This document shows, piece by piece, positions 24,470 through 32,277 of a stretch of 64,000 nt of DNA; within the stretch, counting starts at the first letter, position 1, and every line of letters starts with the position of its first letter. The notes below the pieces were generated by a model that was not told where the DNA came from, searched no databases, and saw only the letters and a program-made list of their open reading frames with translations. The translations under genes were made by a program, and so were the position numbers. Source of the DNA: Virgisporangium aurantiacum. GTDB taxonomy: Bacteria > Actinomycetota > Actinomycetes > Mycobacteriales > Micromonosporaceae. The stretch spans positions 248,001 through 312,000 of the forward strand of contig NZ_BOPG01000012.1 of NCBI RefSeq assembly GCF_016863635.1, read 5' to 3'.

Positions 24470-26089
24470 TCAACACCAGCTCAGGGTCGAGTTGACGCGG
24501 GTGACGTTGCGCACGACGTTGTTGGCGCCGCCGCACGGGTTCTGGGTGATGTTCGTATTCGTGACGGTGAGGTTCTGGAACGTGATCCCCGACGAGATCG
24601 GGAACTCGGTGCGGGCCGCGACGCGGACCTCGCCACCGCCGGTCACCGTGCCGGACACGCCGGCGATCGTCACGTTGTAGCAGTTCTCGATCAGGATCGA
24701 GTTGTTGCCAGTGTTGTTGATCGTCACGCGGTCGATCACGGCGCCGCCGCTCTCCGAGACGCAGAAGATGCCCCGGCCGCCGCCGCTGGCGATGACGGTG
24801 CCGACCCGGATGTTCGTCGGGTAGCTGCTGCCGACACGGCCGTTGCGATTGGCCATGCGGAACGCCGCGTACCCGGTGCCGGTGCCGGCGTTCTGCGCGT
24901 CGACGGTGCCGACCGTGGCGTTGATGGTGTCGTTGAACAGCAGCCCGGACTCGCCGACGTTGCGGGCCGTCACCGTGCCGATGGTGATGCCGTCGACGCC
25001 GTAGGTCTCCACGCCGTGCGAGCTGGTGCCCTGCGCGTACACGGTGTCGATGCGGATGTTGCGGACCTTCACCGCGCGGTCGCCGCCGTGGTTGTCGATG
25101 CGCACGCCGAGGCCGCTGCTCACCCGCATGTCGATGCGGCCCAGCGTCAGGTTGTTCACGTTGCGCATGAAGATGCCGTAGACGGGCGTGCCGGTGAGGG
25201 TCAGGTTCTGGATCTCGACGTCGGTGGTGCCGCGCGAGTAGACCGGTGCCATGTCACCGGATCCGGACCCGGTGACGTTGATCGTCCCGCACACGTCGAG
25301 CACCGTGTAGCTCGGCAGCGACAGCCTGCTCGCCGCGCTCACCGAGCCCGACCCGCGCACGACCACGCGTTGCTTGCTGGTGCGGCCGGAACTCAGGCTG
25401 TTCACCGCGCCCTGCATCGCCGACAGCATGCTGGTGCCGGTGTACACGGTGGAGCTTCCGTTGCGGGCGGTCCAGGTGCTGCCGCTGACGGTCACCTCGG
25501 CATTGAACGACCCGGAGCCGCAGCCGGTGCCGGGGGCCGCGGTCACCGGGACCAGCTGCCACTGCTGGTTGTTGCCGCCGAGGTCGTCGAACTGGGAGAC
25601 GCGTCCACCGTCCGCTGTGGACCATTCCCACACCTCGAGGGCGAGGTTGCTGTTGCGGTTGATCAGCCGCACGTAGCCGCCGGCCGAGTCGGCCAGCCGG
25701 AACTGCTGGTTGAATCCGTTGGCGTCGGCCCACTGGACGACGTTGGCGCCGCCGGCGGTGGAGTGCTCGAAGATGTCGAGCACCTTGCCGCTGTGGCGCG
25801 ACTTCAAGCGGTAGTAGCCGCCGCCGGAGTCGACGAACTGCCACTGCTGCTGGTTCCCGTCGTTACGGGCCCACTGGACGATCGGCGCGCCGTCGGTGGT
25901 GGCGAAGTTGTACAGGTCGAGCGCCTTGCCGCTGTGCCGGTTCACCAGTACGTACCAGGCGTTGGTGTCGACCGTGGCGGCGGCGGCCCGGTTCGGAACG
26001 ATCGCCAACGCGGCGAGCAGCACGGTGAGGACGGCGCCGAGCGCCCCGATCCACCGTGCGGCCGATCGGGAGTGGGTGGCGGGCAGCAT
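24470..26089 (-). CDS. Secreted ricin-lectin plus right-handed beta-helix protein
   Basis: A 539-residue exported protein. The ATG at 26089 is preceded by AAGGAG; the upstream in-frame ATG is rejected. A signal peptide (about 1-38) precedes a ricin-type beta-trefoil (CBM13-like, about 40-180). Its three repeats contain NQQQWQFVDSGGGYYRLKSR, FNQQFRLADSAGGYVRLINR and NNQQWQLVPV. The remainder is a parallel beta-helix with many TV-x-x-x-N turns (for example VTARNVGESGLLFNDTINAT), as in pectate-lyase-fold proteins. Cysteines near the end (NPCGGANN, LSWC) may form a disulfide. The likely role is binding and perhaps cleaving a plant or microbial polysaccharide. A LacI operator lies 61 bases upstream, linking it to the furanose regulon more than 20 kb away. 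Confidence 0.86.
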   Translation of the reverse strand: MLPATHSRSAARWIGALGAVLTVLLAALAIVPNRAAAATVDTNAWYVLVNRHSGKALDLYNFATTDGAPIVQWARNDGNQQQWQFVDSGGGYYRLKSRHSGKVLDIFEHSTAGGANVVQWADANGFNQQFRLADSAGGYVRLINRNSNLALEVWEWSTADGGRVSQFDDLGGNNQQWQLVPVTAAPGTGCGSGSFNAEVTVSGSTWTARNGSSTVYTGTSMLSAMQGAVNSLSSGRTSKQRVVVRGSGSVSAASRLSLPSYTVLDVCGTINVTGSGSGDMAPVYSRGTTDVEIQNLTLTGTPVYGIFMRNVNNLTLGRIDMRVSSGLGVRIDNHGGDRAVKVRNIRIDTVYAQGTSSHGVETYGVDGITIGTVTARNVGESGLLFNDTINATVGTVDAQNAGTGTGYAAFRMANRNGRVGSSYPTNIRVGTVIASGGGRGIFCVSESGGAVIDRVTINNTGNNSILIENCYNVTIAGVSGTVTGGGEVRVAARTEFPISSGITFQNLTVTNTNITQNPCGGANNVVRNVTRVNSTLSWC

Positions 26090-26149
26090 GAAGTTCTCCT
26101 TGGGCTGAGCCGGGGACCCGCTCGACGAACCCGCTCCCACCGCCACGGA

Positions 26150-26163
26150 TGTGAACGTTCACA
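26150..26163. promoter_or_regulatory. LacI-type operator upstream of the ricin/beta-helix gene
   Basis: TGTGAACGTTCACA is a perfect 14-bp palindrome with the central CG typical of LacI-family sites. It is nearly identical to sites at 49511, 50736 and 54855. Confidence 0.8.
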
Positions 26164-26370
26164 ACACCCTGACACGCGCTGATCGATTCAGGTCTATGCG
26201 TTGGACCGATTCTGGTGGCCCGCCGTGGCGTGTGTCAATGTTCCGACACCCGACCCGTGTGTCGCTGGAAATCGAAAAACGGTGCAACCATGCGCGCGAT
26301 GTTTTCGTACCTGTCGATGTACCTGAGGGTTCATCGCCTGATACGTCTGTGTTCACGATTCGGGGGATAG

Positions 26371-27147
26371 ATGGCACCGGTTCACCATTTCGCGTACGGG
26401 TCGGTCAATCCCGTCCTGGCGTTCGTCTTGTCTTTCATCGGTTCGTTGTTGAGCCTGATCCTCGCCCGGCAGGCCCGTGATGCCCGCGGTTCCCAGCGGG
26501 TGCGGTACCTGATCCTTTCGGCGTTGTCGCTGGGTGGCACCGGGATCTGGTTGATGCACTTCATGGCCATGGTGGGTTTCGACGTGCCGGATTCACCGGT
26601 GCGTTACGACCTGCCGATCACCGCGTTGAGTTTCGCGATCGCGGTGGTCATCGTGGCCGTCGGCCTGTTCACGGCGATCTTCACCCGGCCCGGCACCTTG
26701 AAGGTCGTCACCGGTGGCGTCATCACCGGCATCGGCGTCGCCGCGATGCACTACACCGGCATGCTCTCGATGCAGGTCGGCGGAAAGATCTCGTTCGACC
26801 TGAAGTACGTGGCCGCGTCGGTGGGCGTGGCCGTCGTCGCCGCGACCGTGGCGCTGTGGTTCGCCGCCGTCCTGCGCGGAACGACGGCCATGGTCGGCGC
26901 GGCCCTGATCATGGCGGTCGCGGTGTGCAGCATGCACTACACCGGCATGCTCGCGATCCGGGTGCGGCTCACCGATCCAGGCGCCCGGGTGGAGGGGCTG
27001 GAGACGTTCGAACTGCTCGCGCCGATCGCCATCATCGCCTGCGTAATGATCATGGGCCTGGCGTACGCGACGGTGAGCAGCACCCCGAGCATGGAGGAGG
27101 CCCCGGCCGGGGCGCACCACCGGCGCGTCGTCGCCGACCGGACCTGA
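26371..27147 (+). CDS. Stand-alone MHYT-domain membrane sensor
   Basis: A 258-residue integral membrane protein with seven hydrophobic segments. The three MHYT-type motifs are WLMHFMAM, AAMHYTGM and CSMHYTGM, placed at the outer ends of helices as in the MHYT sensor family. Those domains have been proposed to bind copper or sense a diatomic gas. In most proteins MHYT is joined to a GGDEF/EAL or kinase output. Here the protein ends in a short charged tail (MEEAPAGAHHRRVVADRT) with no output domain, so a partner protein would be needed for signalling. It is a single gene with a terminator 15 bases after its stop. Confidence 0.9.
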   Translation: MAPVHHFAYGSVNPVLAFVLSFIGSLLSLILARQARDARGSQRVRYLILSALSLGGTGIWLMHFMAMVGFDVPDSPVRYDLPITALSFAIAVVIVAVGLFTAIFTRPGTLKVVTGGVITGIGVAAMHYTGMLSMQVGGKISFDLKYVAASVGVAVVAATVALWFAAVLRGTTAMVGAALIMAVAVCSMHYTGMLAIRVRLTDPGARVEGLETFELLAPIAIIACVMIMGLAYATVSSTPSMEEAPAGAHHRRVVADRT

Positions 27148-27161
27148 CCACGGCGGCCGTG

Positions 27162-27190
27162 GGCGGCCGGCCCGACAAGGGCCGGCCGCC
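27162..27190. terminator. Bidirectional terminator hairpin
   Basis: A perfect 12-bp stem, GGCGGCCGGCCC with its complement, and a GACAA loop. It sits 15 bases after the MHYT gene and 7 bases from the stop of the converging beta-prism gene. Confidence 0.85.
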
Positions 27191-27196
27191 AGGCTC

Positions 27197-27625
27197 TCAG
27201 CGGTAGATGAAGTAGACGTAGGCGCCGCCCGCGCCGGCGTTGAGGTCGCCCGGAACGAGCTTCCAGCCGTCGGGCAGGGGCGGATCCTCGTTGTCACCCG
27301 CGACGACGGTCAGATCGTTGACCGGGTCGCCGGCGTCGGTGTCGCGCGTGTAGCAGAGATACACGTAGCTGCCGCCGGCGCCCTGGTTGAGGTCGACGTT
27401 GAGCACCGTGAACCCGGGCGGCACGTGGGGTTCGGCATCGGACTGGACCGACACGAACAGTCCGCGGATCGGAGTGCCCTCGTCACGCAGGTAGGCCGCG
27501 AAGATGTACTTGCCGCCGGCGCCCTGGTTGAGGTCGACCGCGATGCGGGTGTACCGCGGATCGGGCGGATAGACGTACGGCGTGCTCGACGGGTCGAGGA
27601 TCATGATGTCGGATACGGCGGTCAT
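27197..27625 (-). CDS. MABP-like beta-prism repeat protein
   Basis: A 142-residue protein built from three repeats of about 45 residues. Each ends in a conserved block: DLNQGAGGKYIFAAYLR, DLNQGAGGSYVYLCYTR and DLNAGAGGAYVYFIYR. The pattern D-L-N-x-GAGG followed by a hydrophobic strand matches the MABP/Vps62 beta-prism, known from eukaryotic ESCRT-associated proteins and found in bacterial proteins near membrane-active toxins. The start at 27625 has GGGAGACC upstream. There is no signal peptide, so it is cytoplasmic or exported by another route. It may bind membranes or glycans; this is inferred from the fold. It is followed by a terminator and preceded by the LAL regulator gene. Confidence 0.78.
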   Translation of the reverse strand: MTAVSDIMILDPSSTPYVYPPDPRYTRIAVDLNQGAGGKYIFAAYLRDEGTPIRGLFVSVQSDAEPHVPPGFTVLNVDLNQGAGGSYVYLCYTRDTDAGDPVNDLTVVAGDNEDPPLPDGWKLVPGDLNAGAGGAYVYFIYR

Positions 27626-27694
27626 GGTGGTCTCCCAACCAGCAGAGGGAATCAACGAAGACTCCATTGACCGCCACCACCGGGGTGCCGCGAA

Positions 27695-30454
27695 TCAGGG
27701 GCGCACCCTAGTCGTCTCCAGGGCCGCCCCCAGGTCGGCCCGCGACGTGATGCCCAGCTTCCGGTAGACGTGGCTGAGGTGGTACTCGACCGTCTTCGTG
27801 CTGACGAACAGCCGCTCGGCCGTCTGCCGGTTGCTGGCACCGGTCTCGACCACGAGGGCGACCTGCAGTTCCTGCGGCGTCAGCAAATCGGCGCCGCGGT
27901 GCAGCCGGGCCGGTAGCTCCACCCCGGTGGCCCGCAGTTCCCGGTGCGCCCGCTCGGCCCAGCCCTCCGCGCCGAGCGCGGCGAACGTCTCCCAGGCGGC
28001 CCGGAGCTGGGTGCGGGCCTCGGCGCGGGAGCGCTGGCGGCGCAGCCGCTGGCCGTACGCCAACCGGGTGCGGGCGGTTTCGAACGGACGCCCGGCGCAC
28101 TCGTGCAGGCTCAGCGCCTCCTCGAAGTGGTCGGCGAACAGCGGGTCGACCAGCCCGCGGCACCGGGCGGCCAGCGCGCCGGTGAGCGGCCGGCCGGTGA
28201 GCGCCGCCTGCGCCTCCAGCGCCTCGACCACCGGCTCGGCGTCCGCCGTCCGTCCACAGTGGACATACGCCTCGACGAGGTCGGCCGCCCACGGGAAGTG
28301 CATCGCCTCCTGGAAACCGGTCTCGGTCGCCAGCCGGCGCGCCGTCTCCAGCGGCGCCAGCGCCGCGTCGGGCCGGCCGAGGCCCAGTTCCAGCCCGCCG
28401 AGCAGCCCCTGCACCAGCAGGTCGAGCACCACCGTCCCGGACGCGCGGGACTGTTCCAGCACCAGGTTGGCGTACCGGACGCACTCGGTGCGGTGACCGC
28501 GCGCGGCGGCGATCCCGGCCCGCAGGTGACGGGTGTTGGCGATCTCGTTGACCAGACCGGTGTCGATCGCCAACTGCTCCGCCTCCAGGATCCCGGCGTA
28601 CGCCTCGCGCCAGTGCCCGCGCCGGAAGTCGACCAGCGCCTGCTCGCCGATCGGCCAGACCATCAGCCCGACCGCCGACCGTTCGCGGGCGATGCGCTTG
28701 AGCCGGTCGTGCAGCTCGGTGGCCCGGTCGAACGCGTCGAGCACCGCGTACCCGTAGGCCATGTCGGCGATCAGCGGCAGCGCCTCGGCCGGCAGGTCAC
28801 CGTCCAATGTGGACCCGACCAGCTCGTGGTCGAGCTCCTTCGCGTCGGTGGCCTCGCCCAGCAGCGTCCGCACGATGATCGCCGCGCACCGGCAGTAGAC
28901 GGCGAGCGGGCCCGGGTCGTCGGCGATGAGCGCGGTCGCCTCGTGGATCACCGCCAACGCGTCGTGGCCCCGGCCGGAGTACACCGCCGCCCCGAACGCC
29001 GCGGCGAGGATCTTCACGGCCAGGTCTGGCCGGTGCCCGCGGACCCGGTCCGCCTCGGCCACCAGCCGGTCGAACGTCGCGCCGGTGTCGCCGCTGCGCG
29101 TCTGTACGCGTCCCAGCAGTGCCTCGACCTCGGCGCGGATCTCCTCCGCCGCCGGCGCCGCGGCGCGGGCGGCAGCCAGCAGGCGGGCGCTGCGGTCGGT
29201 CCGGCCGGCGTTGAACGCGGCCGCCGCCGCGGCGAACAGGCGCCCGGCCCGCACCTCCGGGCCGGCGGACAGCTGCGCGGCCCGCTCGTACGCGGCCGAC
29301 GCCGACGCGTACCCGGACGCCAGGACCGCCCGGTCGGCCGTCTCGTGCAGGGCCGCCGCGGCGGACTCGTCCAGCCCGTACGCCGCCGAGGCCAGGTGCC
29401 ACGCCCGGCGGGCCCGGCCGTGCACGCTCGCGTCGTCGGCGAGCGCGCCGGCGATCACCGCGTGCGCGGCCCGGCGGTCGCTGTGCGGCACCCGCTGCAC
29501 GCACGCCGAACGCACCAGCGGATGCCGGAACCGCACGCCCGCGGGCGTCACCGTGACGAGCCCGGCGTCCTCGGCGGCGGCGAGCACCGTCCCGTCGGCG
29601 CCGTCGCTCGCCAGCGCCGCGAACAGCGTCGCGGTGTCGGCGTCGTGCAACAGCGCGGTGACGAGCAGCGCCCGCCGGGTCGCCGCCGGCAGCCGGTCGA
29701 TCCGCTCGCCGTACGCGTCGGCGAGCACGATGCCGATCGGAAGCGGCTCCGCCGGGCCGTCGATCAGGTCCGGCGCCAGCCCGGGCAGGTCGACCAGCGC
29801 GAGCGGGTTCCCGCCGGTCAGCGCGACCAGGCGGTCGACACGGTCGGGCGGCACCGGGATCCCGCGCTCGGCCAGGAGGTCGGTGGTCGCAGGCCCGTCG
29901 AGGCCGGCGAGGTCGATCCGTGGAAGATCCCGGACGCCGTCGGCGCCGCGCCCGGCGAACAGCAGCGCGACGGCGTCGTGGGCCAGCCGGCGCGCCACGA
30001 ACCCGAGTGCCGCCAGCGACGGCTCGTCGATCCACTGCACGTCGTCGAGGACGGCCACCACGGGCCGGTCCCGGGCCAGCGTCGTGAGCACGGTGAGCAG
30101 CCCGGCACCGACGGCGAACCGGTCGACGCCGCCGGTTGGCAGGTCGGCGGTGGCCAGCGCCGCCGCGAGCGCGGCCCGTTGCGGCACCGGCAGGTCGAGC
30201 GGATCGAGGTCGACCGGGCGCAGCAGCATGTCGAGCACGCCGAACGGCAGGTCGCGCTCGGACCGGACGCCGCGGCCGACGAGCACGCGTGCCCCGGCCG
30301 CGGCCCGGTGCGCGCCGTACTCCAGCAGCGCCGACTTGCCGATGCCGGGTTCGCCGACGAACGCGAGGACGGCTCCGCGCCCGTCGGCGGCGGTCGCCAG
30401 CAGTTCGTCGATTGCGAGGCACTCCGCTGAGCGGCCGTGCAGTCGGGTAGTCAT
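27695..30454 (-). CDS. LAL-type LuxR-family transcriptional regulator
   Basis: A 919-residue ATP-dependent regulator of the LAL (large ATP-binding LuxR) class. Walker A lies at 34-41 (GEPGIGKS) and a Walker B-like segment is VVAVLDDVQWIDEP. The middle 500 residues are helical TPR-like repeats. The C-terminal HTH (about 855-915) reads LTPQELQVALVVETGASNRQ and FVSTKTVEYHLSHVYRKLGI. Such proteins activate pathway genes in response to ligands bound by the helical region. No adjacent gene is an obvious target. The beta-prism gene downstream is only 69 bases away on the same strand. A TCCACAGTGGA palindrome lies within the gene at 28252. Confidence 0.93.
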   Translation of the reverse strand: MTTRLHGRSAECLAIDELLATAADGRGAVLAFVGEPGIGKSALLEYGAHRAAAGARVLVGRGVRSERDLPFGVLDMLLRPVDLDPLDLPVPQRAALAAALATADLPTGGVDRFAVGAGLLTVLTTLARDRPVVAVLDDVQWIDEPSLAALGFVARRLAHDAVALLFAGRGADGVRDLPRIDLAGLDGPATTDLLAERGIPVPPDRVDRLVALTGGNPLALVDLPGLAPDLIDGPAEPLPIGIVLADAYGERIDRLPAATRRALLVTALLHDADTATLFAALASDGADGTVLAAAEDAGLVTVTPAGVRFRHPLVRSACVQRVPHSDRRAAHAVIAGALADDASVHGRARRAWHLASAAYGLDESAAAALHETADRAVLASGYASASAAYERAAQLSAGPEVRAGRLFAAAAAAFNAGRTDRSARLLAAARAAAPAAEEIRAEVEALLGRVQTRSGDTGATFDRLVAEADRVRGHRPDLAVKILAAAFGAAVYSGRGHDALAVIHEATALIADDPGPLAVYCRCAAIIVRTLLGEATDAKELDHELVGSTLDGDLPAEALPLIADMAYGYAVLDAFDRATELHDRLKRIARERSAVGLMVWPIGEQALVDFRRGHWREAYAGILEAEQLAIDTGLVNEIANTRHLRAGIAAARGHRTECVRYANLVLEQSRASGTVVLDLLVQGLLGGLELGLGRPDAALAPLETARRLATETGFQEAMHFPWAADLVEAYVHCGRTADAEPVVEALEAQAALTGRPLTGALAARCRGLVDPLFADHFEEALSLHECAGRPFETARTRLAYGQRLRRQRSRAEARTQLRAAWETFAALGAEGWAERAHRELRATGVELPARLHRGADLLTPQELQVALVVETGASNRQTAERLFVSTKTVEYHLSHVYRKLGITSRADLGAALETTRVRP
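28252..28264. repeat. GTCCACAGTGGAC palindrome, site 2
   Basis: An exact 13-base palindrome inside the LAL gene, read on the minus strand as GTC CAC TGT GGA (Val-His-Cys-Gly). Confidence 0.8.
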
Positions 30455-30636
30455 CGCCCAAATCCCCCGGAAGCGTTACGACTCCGTCCGGGGTACCACG
30501 CGCGGCGGGCCGCGTAGAACCCATCTGGCGGGGACCCGACCACTTTCGCTCCGGTGCCCGGAGCTTTACGGTGAACCCGTCAATTCGTAGATGCACATGA
30601 ACGAAAGTCGACCCCGCCCGACCGGAGGCATGCGCC

Positions 30637-31572
30637 ATGACCCGATCCCCGTCCGTCACCCGTCGCGGCGTCCTCGCCGCCGGAGCCGCCGCAACCGCCG
30701 CCACCGCCGCGACCACGCTCGGTGCGGGCCCGGCCCAGGCCGATCCCGAGGCCGCCGGCGGCGACCACGGCCGCGTCCCCCGCGACCGCATCAGCGTGCA
30801 GCTCTACACGCTGCGCGACCAGTTGCAGATCGACCTGCCCGGCAGCCTCGCCGAACTGCGGCGCATCGGGTACACGCGGATCGAGCACGCCGGCTTCGTC
30901 GGGCGCACCGCCGCCCAGTTCCGGGCCGCCCTCGACGCGGCGGGGCTGCGCGCCACGTCGGGACACGTCGGCATCCCCCAGCCGTTCGACGCCGCGGCCT
31001 GGCAGCGCGCCCTCGACGACGCCGCGATCGTCGGCAACCGGTACATCGTCCACCCGTTCTTCGGCATCGACGCCACCGGCCAGCCGATCCGCGACGGCGC
31101 CGTCTACGCCGCGTTCGCCCGCGACCTCAACAGGGCCGGCGCCCTGGCGAAGCGCGCCGGATTGAGCTTCGGCTACCACAACCACCATCTGGAGTTCTTC
31201 CCCCAGAACGGATCCGGCCGCCGCCGCACCGGCTACGACATCCTCACCGCCGAGACCGACCCCGACCTGGTGCACCTGGAGGTCGACCTGTTCTGGGCGT
31301 GGCGCGGCACGGCCGACCCGGTCGACCTGATCCAGAAGCACCGCGGCCGCATCCGGCAGGTACACGTGAAGGACCTCGACGTCAACGCCAGCTTCGCCGA
31401 CCCCGGTTCCGGCCTGATCGACTTCGGCCGCGTCTTCCAACACGCCCGCACGGCGGGCCTGGCCGAGTACATCGTCGAACGCGACGACGCCGGCACCCCG
31501 CCGAGAACCCCCGCCCAGGCGTTGGACACCGCCCGGAACGGCTTCCGCTACCTCGACGCTCTCCGCTTCTGA
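30637..31572 (+). CDS. Tat-exported sugar phosphate isomerase/epimerase-like TIM barrel
   Basis: A 311-residue protein. A Tat signal (VTRRGVLAAGAAATAATAAT, ending near residue 36) is followed by an AP-endonuclease-2/xylose-isomerase-like barrel: RISVQLYTLRDQLQIDLPG, SGHVGIPQPF, FGYHNHHLEFFP and VHLEVDLFWAWRG. The metal-binding His, Glu and Asp positions (YHNHH, EVD, HVKD) are present. Exported members of this family occur in saprophytes with glycoside 3-oxidation genes, where relatives act as 3-keto-glycoside lyases or isomerases. The DUF1080 protein elsewhere in the window would fit such a pathway. The start follows GGAGGCATGCGCC. It is a single gene with a terminator directly at its stop. 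Confidence 0.85.
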   Translation: MTRSPSVTRRGVLAAGAAATAATAATTLGAGPAQADPEAAGGDHGRVPRDRISVQLYTLRDQLQIDLPGSLAELRRIGYTRIEHAGFVGRTAAQFRAALDAAGLRATSGHVGIPQPFDAAAWQRALDDAAIVGNRYIVHPFFGIDATGQPIRDGAVYAAFARDLNRAGALAKRAGLSFGYHNHHLEFFPQNGSGRRRTGYDILTAETDPDLVHLEVDLFWAWRGTADPVDLIQKHRGRIRQVHVKDLDVNASFADPGSGLIDFGRVFQHARTAGLAEYIVERDDAGTPPRTPAQALDTARNGFRYLDALRF

Positions 31573-31595
31573 GGCGTTGCGACGTCGCAACGCCT
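31572..31595. terminator. Bidirectional terminator palindrome
   Basis: AGGCGTTGCGAC is followed immediately by its exact complement (24 bp in all). It spans the two stop codons of converging genes. Confidence 0.8.
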
Positions 31596-32172
31596 AGGCG
31601 CGCTGCCGCGCGGACTCGGCGGTGTCGATCATCCCCAACGCCACCTCCAGCGCGGCGGCGGACAACTCGTCGTCGGTGTGCTTGTCGTCGCCGTCGAACA
31701 GGAACAGGCCGACGTGCATCGACATGATCGACAGCGCGCTCTGGATCTTCACCGGTAGCGGGTCGTCGGGCTCGACCAGGACGGCGAACACGTTCATCAT
31801 CGCCTCTTTCAGCCCTTCGCCGCGGGACTGGTCGCGCAGCGCGGTCCGGTTCCGCTCGGCGAACCGCATGATGTTCGAGTGCTTGACGTCCTGCAGTTGA
31901 GCGGCGTACCGCCGGACCACCTCCCGCCGGAGGTCCGGCGTGCGGGGTTGCGCCTGCGCCCAGTCGACCAGTTCGCGCAGCAGCGTCAGCCGATCGTCGA
32001 TCAGGCTGCCGATGATCTCTTCCTTGGTCTTGAAGTGGTAGTAGAGCGCCGCCTTCGTGACGCCCAGCCGCTCGGCGATCTCGCGCAACGAGGTCGCCTC
32101 GTACCCCTGCTCGGTGAACAGTTCGAGGGCGACCTCCTGAATGCGCCGACGCGTGTTCGATTGCTCCCTCAT
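31594..32172 (-). CDS. TetR-family repressor of the adjacent efflux pump
   Basis: A 192-residue TetR regulator. The N-terminal HTH includes NTRRRIQEVALELFTEQGYE and REIAERLGVTKAALYYHFKT. The C-terminal helical ligand domain (about 60-190) is divergent, as usual. It is transcribed away from a DHA2 MFS pump. The 105-base gap holds two operator-like palindromes, a typical drug-sensing repressor-pump pair with autoregulation. The ligand is unknown. The start has GGGCGGAGCAG upstream. Confidence 0.92.
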   Translation of the reverse strand: MREQSNTRRRIQEVALELFTEQGYEATSLREIAERLGVTKAALYYHFKTKEEIIGSLIDDRLTLLRELVDWAQAQPRTPDLRREVVRRYAAQLQDVKHSNIMRFAERNRTALRDQSRGEGLKEAMMNVFAVLVEPDDPLPVKIQSALSIMSMHVGLFLFDGDDKHTDDELSAAALEVALGMIDTAESARQRA

Positions 32173-32190
32173 CTGCTCCGCCCTCGATTA

Positions 32191-32255
32191 CTTACTTGAC
32201 GGCCGGCTAGTACCGCGCCTACCGTTCGAAGCATACTAGCCGGCCGGCAAGTAAG
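32191..32255. promoter_or_regulatory. Paired TetR operators between the regulator and pump genes
   Basis: Two 22-base arms (32191-32212 and 32234-32255) are inverted copies with one mismatch, 21 bases apart. Each arm is itself close to a palindrome, TACTAGCCGGCCGGCAAGTA in the right copy. Two tandem dyads in the shared promoter region fit binding of two TetR dimers controlling both genes. Confidence 0.8.
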
Positions 32256-32277
32256 TCGGCTCGTCCATCCGGGGGTA

